Shown: positions 8,703-16,328 of the stretch, one piece after another
Numbering within the stretch: the stretch's first letter is position 1
Layout: every line of letters starts with the position of its first letter
Assembly (NCBI GenBank): GCA_029880105.1
Contig: JAOUPA010000008.1
Coordinates: 1-25,877 of the forward strand
Source of the DNA: Gammaproteobacteria bacterium
GTDB taxonomy: Bacteria; Pseudomonadota; Gammaproteobacteria; SZUA-229
Reading direction: 5' to 3'
Length of the DNA: 25,877 nucleotides
Made by a program: the position numbers and the translations under genes
The notes under the pieces: model-generated
Database searches by the model: none
What the model was told of the DNA's origin: nothing
What the model saw: only the letters and a program-made list of their open reading frames with translations

Positions 8703-10139
8703 ATGGTTAATCAAATACTTGCTGTTATATGGCGTATATTTGCCTTGATTTTGCTAGGATTCCTTGGCATAAAGATTTATACAGCATTGCATTCAGATAT
8801 TTATGCCATATTATCCATCGTGGTATTAATAGCGTTGTTTTACGTGCTATTTCTGTTAGAAGGGTTGCAGATTGCGGGGCTGCAATTAAAAGAGCACTGT
8901 GATGAGGCAATACTGCGTTTTTTAGAAACCAGTAAGCTGGGCAGTGATAAGAGGGTTCTGCGTATTGCAGAGCTTTATAAAAACAGCTTTCATTCATTTC
9001 TTTCCGGCAGACAGATACTGGTGATCATGTCAGTGGTGTCAATTGCATCCATTATCAGCTCGATTAGTTATCAACCAACTATGATGGATTTTTCTCTGTC
9101 AGCAAGCCTGGCGATAGTGGTGAATAGCCCATTTACAAATTTTTTACTGGCAACATTATTGCCTGCGTGGATCAGCCAGCTGCTACCACAATTTATTGCC
9201 GATAACCGCTCTATTGGGTTTGTTACCCTGCCTGGTGCTGAGTGGATTACGCGTTTGGCGATACGCCTTGATAAAATTCATGCTAGTCGACCAGCATTTG
9301 ATCTGCTTTCATGGGCCATGAGAACTGGAACATTTAAATTAAAGGAAAAAATTCATGTTGGTAGAAAGCGCTTTTATGAATCGCTATCATCTTATATTGG
9401 AGTTTCTCGTGATAAGGTACAAATAGTTGTATGTGGAAATACGGTGAGTGAACGTAGTGTCTATCGTCTTAGAAAGGAAAAACTGGTAACGCTACGTCAT
9501 AAGATAAGGCCGCAAATTGAAATTGCTGAGTTTGATATTACATTATCTACCAGAGACGACATAATTACTGGCAAGCCATCAATAGTCAAGCACTATGATC
9601 GTGGTGGCCTGTTCTATATGCTGGAAATCGCCCTGAGTTTTGATGACTTTGAGGCAAACAGTTATGCGGATATCACTGTGTCAAATCGATATCAATACGC
9701 TAATATGGAAAAATCAGGTAATCAAAATGTGTTGTTTGAAACTGATATTCCGACTCGCAAGGTTGCAATATTCTTGATGCCGGAGAATGATCAACAGATT
9801 AGTGATGTGTCTGTTGATGCCTGTCATTATACACAACGCCACTTTTATGATGATGATAGCTTCGCCTACGGCGTTGTAGATCAGGATTCTGATGACGCGA
9901 ATAATCACCGTATTGACATTGATTACCCGCTTTATGGTATCGAATACCGAATTTCGTATCATCATGAAATAGTAAAGGCTTCTCACAATGTTAATAACGA
10001 GCAGTGCAAGATGCGGTTAGCGGCGCGTTCAGGGAATGAAGTTGAAGGAGGTAATGTTATGCGATTTACCTTGTCGACATGCGAACTGGACGAGTTTGTG
10101 CATTTGGCAGGCGATAGTTCGAGATCGCGACCACATTAG
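8703..10139 (+). CDS. Membrane protein of unknown function with a large soluble C-terminal region
   Basis: A 478-residue protein I do not recognise. Hydrophobic segments are seen at residues ~5-27, ~32-56 (ending in FLLEGLQIAGLQLKE), ~102-122 and ~130-155, the last followed by PAWISQLLPQF. The arrangement of two helices, a charged helical stretch containing FLSGRQ, then two more helices is faintly like CNNM/DUF21 membrane domains, but no family is claimed. From about residue 190 the protein is soluble, first basic (KLKEKIHVGRKRFYESLSSY) and then beta-rich and acidic with many Asp and His. No nucleotide-binding or protease motif was found. Upstream are a strong terminator and a 13-bp inverted repeat, so it is probably transcribed alone. 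It converges on mosB with a shared terminator between them. Confidence 0.7.
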   Translation: MVNQILAVIWRIFALILLGFLGIKIYTALHSDIYAILSIVVLIALFYVLFLLEGLQIAGLQLKEHCDEAILRFLETSKLGSDKRVLRIAELYKNSFHSFLSGRQILVIMSVVSIASIISSISYQPTMMDFSLSASLAIVVNSPFTNFLLATLLPAWISQLLPQFIADNRSIGFVTLPGAEWITRLAIRLDKIHASRPAFDLLSWAMRTGTFKLKEKIHVGRKRFYESLSSYIGVSRDKVQIVVCGNTVSERSVYRLRKEKLVTLRHKIRPQIEIAEFDITLSTRDDIITGKPSIVKHYDRGGLFYMLEIALSFDDFEANSYADITVSNRYQYANMEKSGNQNVLFETDIPTRKVAIFLMPENDQQISDVSVDACHYTQRHFYDDDSFAYGVVDQDSDDANNHRIDIDYPLYGIEYRISYHHEIVKASHNVNNEQCKMRLAARSGNEVEGGNVMRFTLSTCELDEFVHLAGDSSRSRPH

Positions 10140-10160
10140 TCAAATCGAAAGTTGCAAAAT

Positions 10161-10195
10161 AAGCCGAGACAGGTATATCTGTCCCGGCTTCTTTA
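10161..10195. terminator. Bidirectional terminator between the 8703 gene and mosB
   Basis: Arms AAGCCGAGACAG (10161-10172) and CTGTCCCGGCTT (10179-10190), a 12-bp stem with one A-C mismatch. CTTT follows on the plus strand and ATTTTG on the minus strand, so it can serve both convergent genes. Confidence 0.75.
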
Positions 10196-10205
10196 ACCAA
10201 TAGTT

Positions 10206-11048
10206 CTATTGATTTGTTTCAGAGTAGATGCGAGTACCGATGTTCTCGCCAGAAAGGGCAGCTGTGATATTGCCTTTCTTTGTGCCGTTGATGATGCGGA
10301 TTTCTTTCATGTGCCGAGCGCGTTGCATGTATTCCAGTACCACGCGTTCCACAACCAGGTCATCCTGCTGATTGGCAATCAGTTGCTCCGCAGAGATTTC
10401 CGGTATGAACTTGGCATTAGGATCTTTCTTTGGATCATCGGTATAGAGACCGTCTTCATCCTTGATATAGATAACGCCCTTGGCGCCAAGGAACTCACCC
10501 ATCAGGTAAACGCCAGCATCGGTACGGTTAGGCGGAATGCGACCTATGCGTGCCGATTTTTCCCAGAATTCATTAGGGGGCATGCCGGACATGATCGGCA
10601 TACAGCCTGTGCGTAAATACAACGGTAGTTTTTCAAAGTCATCGTCATAGCACATAATGCCGCCATGCTTTGCAGTTAGCATCTGTAGCATGCGTGCGTT
10701 TTGTACGGGAATACCCGCACCCAGCTTGGCCAACATACCAGTAGGCATATTTAAATCCAGGGCCTGGGCATAGACATGGCGTGCGCGTGTGCCGCCGCCA
10801 GTACCTAGGATAAACTGGATACCGGTATCTTTAGCCGCAATCAGTTCTTCCAGAATAGGGAAAACAGCTGCACGGCCTCGATCCATGATGCTCTGACCGC
10901 CAATTTTCAGTACCCATACTTCAGGTAGAACTGGCAGGGTTGTGTTATTTGATGTCTCGTTAATTAGCTCGAGGCTCGTCAGCGTTTGGCCTGTAAAGGC
11001 ATTGTCCATGCCCGCAGTCCAGATTTTGCCATCTTTTTTTGTTGCCAT
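10206..11048 (-). CDS. mosB: Molybdenum storage protein subunit beta (MosB-like)
   Basis: Member of the amino-acid-kinase (UMP-kinase-like) fold resembling the beta subunit of the molybdenum storage protein, which in Azotobacter vinelandii forms an alpha3beta3 cage that packs polyoxomolybdate/tungstate clusters using ATP. Motifs matching the family include KIGGQSIMDRGRAAVFPI (residues ~46-63), GTGGGTRARHVYA, AKLGAGIPVQNARML, SGMPPNEFWE, IPPNRTDAGVYL, the nucleotide-binding KDEDGLYTDDP, and a C-terminal INGTKKGNITAALSGENIGT. At 280 residues it is longer than UMP kinase (~240). The start ATG overlaps the stop of the upstream mosA by one base (TAATG), implying translational coupling, with GGAG ten bases upstream. 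As second gene of the pair it is called beta; the MPPNEFWE form also lacks the histidine seen in the partner. Confidence 0.88.
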   Translation of the reverse strand: MATKKDGKIWTAGMDNAFTGQTLTSLELINETSNNTTLPVLPEVWVLKIGGQSIMDRGRAAVFPILEELIAAKDTGIQFILGTGGGTRARHVYAQALDLNMPTGMLAKLGAGIPVQNARMLQMLTAKHGGIMCYDDDFEKLPLYLRTGCMPIMSGMPPNEFWEKSARIGRIPPNRTDAGVYLMGEFLGAKGVIYIKDEDGLYTDDPKKDPNAKFIPEISAEQLIANQQDDLVVERVVLEYMQRARHMKEIRIINGTKKGNITAALSGENIGTRIYSETNQ

Positions 11049-11914
11049 TATGTATTGTCTCCAGAATTCTTGGCGTCGAGGGCTCGTTGTGAGTAGATAT
11101 GTGTCCCTACATCTTCACCATTCATGGCTTTGATCAGGTTTTCTGGGTTCAGGCCATTGATGACGCGTACAGACGTAACAAGGCGCGCATTTTCAAGAGT
11201 GCGTAGTAATTCACGTTCAATCGGAAGATCAGGATAATTTCTATCAAGCAGATCCAGGGCTGAGATTTCTTTAATGAACTCGGCATCAGGGTTCTTGTTT
11301 GGATTATCTGTGTAAACACCATCCACATCTTTTACGTAGATCATGGTCTTGGCGCCAATGATTTCGGCCATGAGGAACAGTCCTACATCAGGGCCATTAT
11401 CTGGAAAGCCGCCTTTAAGCGGTGGTGGTTCCCAGAAATGGTAAGGGGGCTGGCCGATACAGATTGGAATCATGCCGCCGCTGAGAAACAGCTGTAGATC
11501 TTGAAAGTGGTCTTTAACAAAAGTAATGCCGCCGTGAGGGGCGAGCAGAAATTGCAGCATGTTACGGTTTTGCTCTTCCACACCGCCAACAATGCGCGCC
11601 AGACCGCCAACAGGCAGGCCAAGGTCAACGCCTATCGAGTATGTATGACGGGCGCGTGTACCACCGCCAACGCCGAGAACCATTTTATGTCCCAGTTCTT
11701 TGGCTTTGATGATGGTATCAACCAGTGGAAGTACACCTTCTGCGCCGCGATCCATAATACTTTGACCACCAATGGTGATCATGTTTACATCGGGGACCAT
11801 TGGGATGACTTTTTCGTGATGCGTATCAGCTAGTAGCTTGGTGCTGACCAGGGATTCGCGCATCAAGCCGCTGGAGATATGGGTTCTGCCATCTCCCTGT
11901 ACGAGCTCTGCCAT
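11048..11914 (-). CDS. mosA: Molybdenum storage protein subunit alpha (MosA-like)
   Basis: Paralogue of the downstream gene and probable partner in a molybdenum/tungsten storage cage. It has the same fold markers: ITIGGQSIMDRGAEGVLP, GVGGGTRARHTYS, ARIVGGVEEQNRNML, the nucleotide loop VKDVDGVYTDNP and INGLNPENLIKAMNGEDVGT. PPYHFWEPP keeps a His where the Azotobacter alpha subunit has PPYHHHE, a region tied to cluster binding; that favours the alpha assignment, although both subunits here read GGQSIMDRG, which is the beta-type sequence in Azotobacter. Length is 288 residues. A strong ribosome-binding site (AAGGAG) lies about 10 nt before the ATG. The gene follows the T-S permease gene by 47 nt on the same strand and overlaps mosB by one base, so the three probably form an operon. 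Confidence 0.87.
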   Translation of the reverse strand: MAELVQGDGRTHISSGLMRESLVSTKLLADTHHEKVIPMVPDVNMITIGGQSIMDRGAEGVLPLVDTIIKAKELGHKMVLGVGGGTRARHTYSIGVDLGLPVGGLARIVGGVEEQNRNMLQFLLAPHGGITFVKDHFQDLQLFLSGGMIPICIGQPPYHFWEPPPLKGGFPDNGPDVGLFLMAEIIGAKTMIYVKDVDGVYTDNPNKNPDAEFIKEISALDLLDRNYPDLPIERELLRTLENARLVTSVRVINGLNPENLIKAMNGEDVGTHIYSQRALDAKNSGDNT

Positions 11915-11961
11915 GTTCTAATTCTCCTTACTCAGGTGTTTTAAATTGATAATAAATTCAG

Positions 11962-13104
<1,143 letters not shown>

Positions 13105-13143
13105 AGTATTAGTTGAAAAACTAATACACCTGTAAGTATTAGT
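13105..13143. repeat. Palindrome plus direct repeat at the frame junction of the T-S gene
   Basis: GTATTAGTT (13106-13114) and AACTAATAC (13119-13127) form a perfect 9-bp inverted repeat with a 4-nt loop. AGTATTAGT occurs at 13105-13113 and again at 13135-13143, exactly 30 bp apart. It lies immediately upstream (minus strand) of the ATG at 13104. Confidence 0.55.
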
Positions 13144-13382
13144 GCTGAATGTATAAAAAACAACGAAATAGCAATAGCAAGGAGATAGATCAGTCGAATA
13201 ACAGGTTGTTTGCTGGAGAAGATTGTCATAATGGGCGTTGATTCTTGCTGTTATGGTTGCTGGCAATGACGCTATAAATTGCGCAGTTTGGTGAACTTAA
13301 GTAACAAAGATAGTGTCAATGGCGCAAGCGAAAGAATTCTAGCACCATGCCTGCTATGAATCACTGATCAAAGCATATTATA

Positions 13383-13398
13383 TTGACGTGTTGACGTG
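13383..13398. repeat. Tandem TTGACGTG repeat upstream of the modA promoter
   Basis: Two abutting copies of TTGACGTG, 26 bp upstream of the -35 element of modA; a third partial copy (TTATGTTG) follows. It could be an activator or repressor site for the Mo locus; the protein that would bind is unknown. Confidence 0.4.
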
Positions 13399-13424
13399 TT
13401 ATGTTGGCCTGTTATTTAGGTGGC

Positions 13425-13453
13425 TTGAGTCGCTTTCATTAACTCCGTATAAT
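13425..13453 (+). promoter_or_regulatory. Sigma70 promoter of modABC
   Basis: TTGAGT (13425-13430), a 17-nt spacer and a perfect TATAAT (13448-13453). Predicted start near 13460, leaving a leader of about 70 nt to the modA ATG. Confidence 0.7.
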
Positions 13454-13530
13454 CTTTGCGCTTATATGTGCTGATGTTTGCAACAGTTTGTGCTGACAAA
13501 TATTAACAACAGATACAAGGAAATGCTGTC

Positions 13531-14277
13531 ATGAGAATGCTTTTATTATGCGGGGTTTTACTGCTCTCATCGGCTCAGGCTGTGGCGGATGAGGTTAAAA
13601 TTGCCGTAGCAAGTAATTTTCTAAGCGCATTCCGCGTTATCAAATCGCAATTTGAACATAATACGGGTCATAAAATTTTGCTTAGTTCCGCTTCCACAGG
13701 CAAGCTTTTTGCGCAAATTACTCATGGTGCGCCATTTGAAATATTTATGGCAGCAGACAACAGTCGTCCAAAAATGCTTGAGGATGACGGGCTGGCAATA
13801 CCTGGCTCACGTTATTTGTACGCTAAAGGTCGGTTGGTGCTTTGGAGTGCTTCTGCCACGATGGTGGGTAAGGACTGCCGAAAGCAACTAGAAGTAGGAC
13901 AATTTAACCGACTCTCGATAGCTAATCCAAAAACGGCGCCTTATGGTGAGGCTGCCAGGCAGGCGCTGAAGAAAATGGGGTTATGGGATAGTATTAAGCC
14001 CAAATTGGTGCGTGGCGAGAATATTGGACAGACTTTTCAGTATGTTATTACTGGAAATGCTGAGTTGGGTATCGTCGCACTTTCTCAAGTGCTCGACCCT
14101 AAAAATACTTTGACAACTTGCCGTTGGGATATTCCCGCTGAGTATTATGAATCATTGGATCAGGAACTGGTTGTGCTGAAATCAGCTGAAAACAATCCAT
14201 CTGCATCCGAATTTATCAGATTCCTTAAAACCGACACAGCTAAGAAAATTATTGCTGAAAATGGTTATGGTATATAA
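13531..14277 (+). CDS. modA: Periplasmic molybdate-binding protein ModA
   Basis: Substrate-binding protein of the molybdate (and usually tungstate) ABC importer. The signal peptide MRMLLLCGVLLLSSAQAVA is followed by Asp at residue 20. Family motifs are clear: VKIAVASNFLSAFRVIKSQF, the oxyanion-binding SSASTGKLFAQITHGAPFEIF(MAAD), then NPKTAPYGEAARQALKKMG and GENIGQTFQYVITGNAELGIVALSQ. The 248-residue length fits the family (E. coli 257). The ribosome-binding site AAGGAA (13517-13522) precedes the ATG. It is the first gene of modABC, with only 6 nt between its stop and the GTG of modB. No truncation or odd residue was noticed. Confidence 0.95.
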   Translation: MRMLLLCGVLLLSSAQAVADEVKIAVASNFLSAFRVIKSQFEHNTGHKILLSSASTGKLFAQITHGAPFEIFMAADNSRPKMLEDDGLAIPGSRYLYAKGRLVLWSASATMVGKDCRKQLEVGQFNRLSIANPKTAPYGEAARQALKKMGLWDSIKPKLVRGENIGQTFQYVITGNAELGIVALSQVLDPKNTLTTCRWDIPAEYYESLDQELVVLKSAENNPSASEFIRFLKTDTAKKIIAENGYGI

Positions 14278-14283
14278 AGAGCT

Positions 14284-14625
14284 GTGAATGCGTTTATCCC
14301 AGGTTTTGGTCCTCTCTGGTTAACTTTAGAACTGGCAGGTATCACAACCATTATTCTTTTGCTTATTTGCACACCTCTGGCATGGTGGTTATCAAGAACG
14401 CGTTTTCGAGGTAAAGCAGCCATTGAAGCGGTGGTGGCCTTGCCCATTGTCCTGCCGCCTACTGTGCTGGGTTTTTATCTGTTGATTGCCATGAGTCCAG
14501 ATGGCGTCATGGGTGGTCCGTGGATGGCGATGACCGGCAATACACTTTCGTTCAGTTTTATCGGTCTGGTTGTTGCTTCCTGTATTTATTCGCTACCTTA
14601 TGCAGCCACTGCAGAATGCTTTTGA
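14284..14625 (+). CDS. modB: Molybdate ABC permease ModB, N-terminal fragment (frameshifted gene)
   Basis: First 113 codons of the ModB permease from a GTG start, 6 nt after modA. Membrane segments appear at ~11-35 (LTLELAGITTIILLLICTPLAWWL), ~46-68 (AIEAVVALPIVLPPTVLGFY) and ~87-107 (LSFSFIGLVVASCIYSLPYA). The frame then reads ATAECF and stops at 14623-14625, where homology to ModB would continue with a VQPLQNAFE-like sequence. The continuation is present in the +1 frame (see 14570-14962). ModB is normally ~225 residues, so this half lacks the EAA loop that docks on ModC and cannot work alone. The downstream part is well preserved, pointing to a recent lesion, a reversible one or an assembly error. 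Confidence 0.9.
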   Translation: MNAFIPGFGPLWLTLELAGITTIILLLICTPLAWWLSRTRFRGKAAIEAVVALPIVLPPTVLGFYLLIAMSPDGVMGGPWMAMTGNTLSFSFIGLVVASCIYSLPYAATAECF

Positions 14626-14962
14626 GTCGATCGGCCATCATCCTCTGGAGGCGGCATGGAGTCTCGGGGCAAAGCCAATGGATGCTTTTTTCAGCGTGAT
14701 TTTACCATTGGCAATGAAGGGCTACATCACCGCAGCAGTGCTTGGTTTTGCGCATACTCTGGGTGAGTTCGGTGTTGTTCTGATGGTGGGTGGTAATATT
14801 CCAGGTGAAACACGCGTTGTCTCTATTGCTATATATGACCACGTTGAATCAATGGAGTATGCGCAGGCACATTCCATTTCGCTTGTACTGCTCGGTTTCT
14901 CTTTTCTGGTGCTATTAGCGGTATACATCATTAATGGTAAATGGCGGAGTAAGGGGCTGTGA
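14570..14962 (+). CDS. modB: Molybdate ABC permease ModB, C-terminal fragment (frameshifted gene)
   Basis: C-terminal half of ModB in the +1 frame. The frame is open from a TTG at 14570, but homology starts at the ATG at 14600 (MQPLQNAFESIGHHPLEAAW). The EAA loop EAAWSLGAKPMDAFFSVILP couples the permease to ModC, and the family segment HTLGEFGVVLMVGGNIPGET follows, then the last helix LVLLGFSFLVLLAVYII. The stop overlaps the GTG of modC by 4 nt (GTGA), the usual translational coupling. Read together with the upstream fragment, only about one residue is missing at the junction. A restored gene would span 14284-14962 and give a normal-length permease. Confidence 0.9.
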   Translation: MLLPVFIRYLMQPLQNAFESIGHHPLEAAWSLGAKPMDAFFSVILPLAMKGYITAAVLGFAHTLGEFGVVLMVGGNIPGETRVVSIAIYDHVESMEYAQAHSISLVLLGFSFLVLLAVYIINGKWRSKGL

Positions 14963-16068
14963 AAGACAAGCTCTTTGGTCGTTTTCGGCTCAGTCGGCCG
15001 GGTTTTACCTTGGATGCCGAGCTGCACGTTCCATCGCGTGGAATCACTGGATTATTTGGCGATTCCGGCTGTGGCAAAACCACGCTGTTACGTTGTCTGG
15101 CAGGTCTGGAGCGTGCCGAGGAAGGTGTTCTACGGGTTAATGGCAAGGTTTGGCAGGATGAGTCGGCGGGTATTTTTCTAAGGCCCTATGAGCGACCCAT
15201 CGGTATGGTGTTTCAGGAGGCACGCTTATTTCCTCACATTAATATCGAGCAAAACCTCTTATATGGCGTTAAGCGTAAACGTGGTTTGAATGGGCGTCCG
15301 GATGAATTTGACTACACGCTCGATCTGCTTGGTATCGAACACCTGCTGCAACGTAAACCAGAGCGCCTTTCAGGTGGTGAGCTACAGCGTGTAGCCATTG
15401 GTCGAGCGCTGCTCACCAAACCCGAACTGCTGCTAATGGATGAACCATTGGCTGCACTGGATAACCGGCGCAAGCGTGAGATTATGCCTTACCTCGACCG
15501 CCTGCACGGCGAGCTGGAGATCCCGATTATTTATGTCAGCCACTCGCCTGAAGAAATGCTACACCTGGCTGACCGCCTGGTGCATCTTGATGGCGGGCGC
15601 ACGACCGAAATCGGTGACGTAGTCGAGGTGCTGACGCGCATTACATCGGGCTCCAGCCAGTTTGTTTCCGAGAACCAGTTTGATGCGGTCGTCGAGATGC
15701 TGGATCTGGATACTCATCTCCTGGTTGTCGACTCCCCCTTTGGCCGTTTGAGCCTGCCCGCTAATGGTGCGCAGCATGGAGAGCAGCTACGTTTACGTAT
15801 TGCAGCAGGTGATATTTTGCTTAGCAATGAACCATTGAGTGGTTTTGCCATGCTCAATGTGCTCAGCGGTGAAGTTGTCAGTGTAAGTGCGCCGCAACAG
15901 GGGCATGTGTATGTTTCTCTTTCCGTTGCAGGCCAGCAGTTAAAGGTGCGAATTAATCATAAGTGCTTTATGCAACAGCCTTTTGAAGTAGGCCAGAACG
16001 TCTATGCGGGTCTTAATAAAGCCTATATAGAACAACGACTTGTGCTGCACAGTAGTATTCAGGAGTGA
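14959..16068 (+). CDS. modC: Molybdate ABC transporter ATP-binding protein ModC
   Basis: ATPase of the molybdate importer, 369 residues from a GTG start preceded by AAGGGG (14951-14956) and overlapping the modB stop by 4 nt. Motifs in order: Walker A GDSGCGKT (34-41), Q-loop Gln86 in FQEARLFPH, signature LSGGELQRVAIGRA (137-150), Walker B LLLMDEP with Asp161/Glu162, D-loop LAALD, and switch His195 in YVSHS. The C-terminal region (from ~290, FAMLNVLSGEVVSVSAPQQG onward) is a TOBE/Mop molybdate-binding domain, which separates ModC from generic ABC ATPases. It is the only ABC ATPase in the window. All catalytic residues are intact even though its permease gene is out of frame. Confidence 0.95.
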   Translation: MKDKLFGRFRLSRPGFTLDAELHVPSRGITGLFGDSGCGKTTLLRCLAGLERAEEGVLRVNGKVWQDESAGIFLRPYERPIGMVFQEARLFPHINIEQNLLYGVKRKRGLNGRPDEFDYTLDLLGIEHLLQRKPERLSGGELQRVAIGRALLTKPELLLMDEPLAALDNRRKREIMPYLDRLHGELEIPIIYVSHSPEEMLHLADRLVHLDGGRTTEIGDVVEVLTRITSGSSQFVSENQFDAVVEMLDLDTHLLVVDSPFGRLSLPANGAQHGEQLRLRIAAGDILLSNEPLSGFAMLNVLSGEVVSVSAPQQGHVYVSLSVAGQQLKVRINHKCFMQQPFEVGQNVYAGLNKAYIEQRLVLHSSIQE

Positions 16069-16069
16069 T

Positions 16070-16145
16070 GATTGCTTATCAGGAAATGTATTATAAATGG
16101 TAATAATAAGATATCACGGCAGTAAACGGGGCCTTTTAAGCAATC
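16070..16145. repeat. Long-range inverted repeat just after modC
   Basis: GATTGCTT (16070-16077) begins two bases after the modC stop and is exactly complementary to AAGCAATC (16138-16145). The 60-nt interval is not followed by a T-run, so it is not a classical terminator. The rest of the gap to 16328 shows no gene; a small AGTAT/ATACT pair sits at 16221-16236. Confidence 0.3.
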
Positions 16146-16328
16146 TGGCAGCACTAAGGTAGTCTTGCTCCATGAATTTTTTATGGTAATTGGCGCTTGG
16201 CAAGGGTTAAATCTTCGGGTAGTATGCTGCAATACTCCGTTTGCGTTGCAGGGTTGAAAAATTAGGAATTAGCCTGAAGTCAAAAAAATTCAAATAAGAA
16301 TATTAAGAATAAAATCAAGAGGTTGGAT

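Larger units (their letters stand above)
13230..13530. promoter_or_regulatory. Divergent control region between the mos operon and modABC
   Basis: About 300 bases separate the putative start of the T-S gene (13229, minus) from modA (13531, plus). It holds the modA promoter (13425-13453) and two tandem copies of TTGACGTG (13383-13398). No convincing promoter was found for the minus-strand operon: a TGTCAA (TTGACA on the minus strand) at 13314-13319 lacks a -10 at proper spacing. No recognisable ModE palindrome was seen. Confidence 0.5.

Noticed and set aside
10206..11914. The two kinase-like genes as UMP kinase (pyrH) or aspartate/glutamate kinases
   Set aside because: Both carry the storage-protein signatures GGQSIMDRG and GTRARH, are longer than PyrH, and occur as a tandem pair beside modABC.
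13105..13266. Extension of the main T-S frame upstream to a TTG at 13266 (434-residue version)
   Set aside because: The extra 54 residues are not hydrophobic or family-like, the start is TTG without a ribosome-binding site, and the overlapping frame from 13229 encodes the expected helices instead.
13230..13530. A ModE operator or molybdenum-cofactor riboswitch upstream of modA
   Set aside because: No ModE-like palindrome of TATA-rich half sites was found, and nothing resembling the conserved Moco aptamer was recognised by eye.
16323..16328. TTG at 16323 as start of the propeller protein
   Set aside because: It directly abuts the AAGAGG ribosome-binding site; the ATG at 16329 has correct spacing.
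16069..16328. A c-di-GMP (GEMM) riboswitch ahead of the propeller protein
   Set aside because: The conserved GCAAACC and GACGCAAAGC-type elements are absent.
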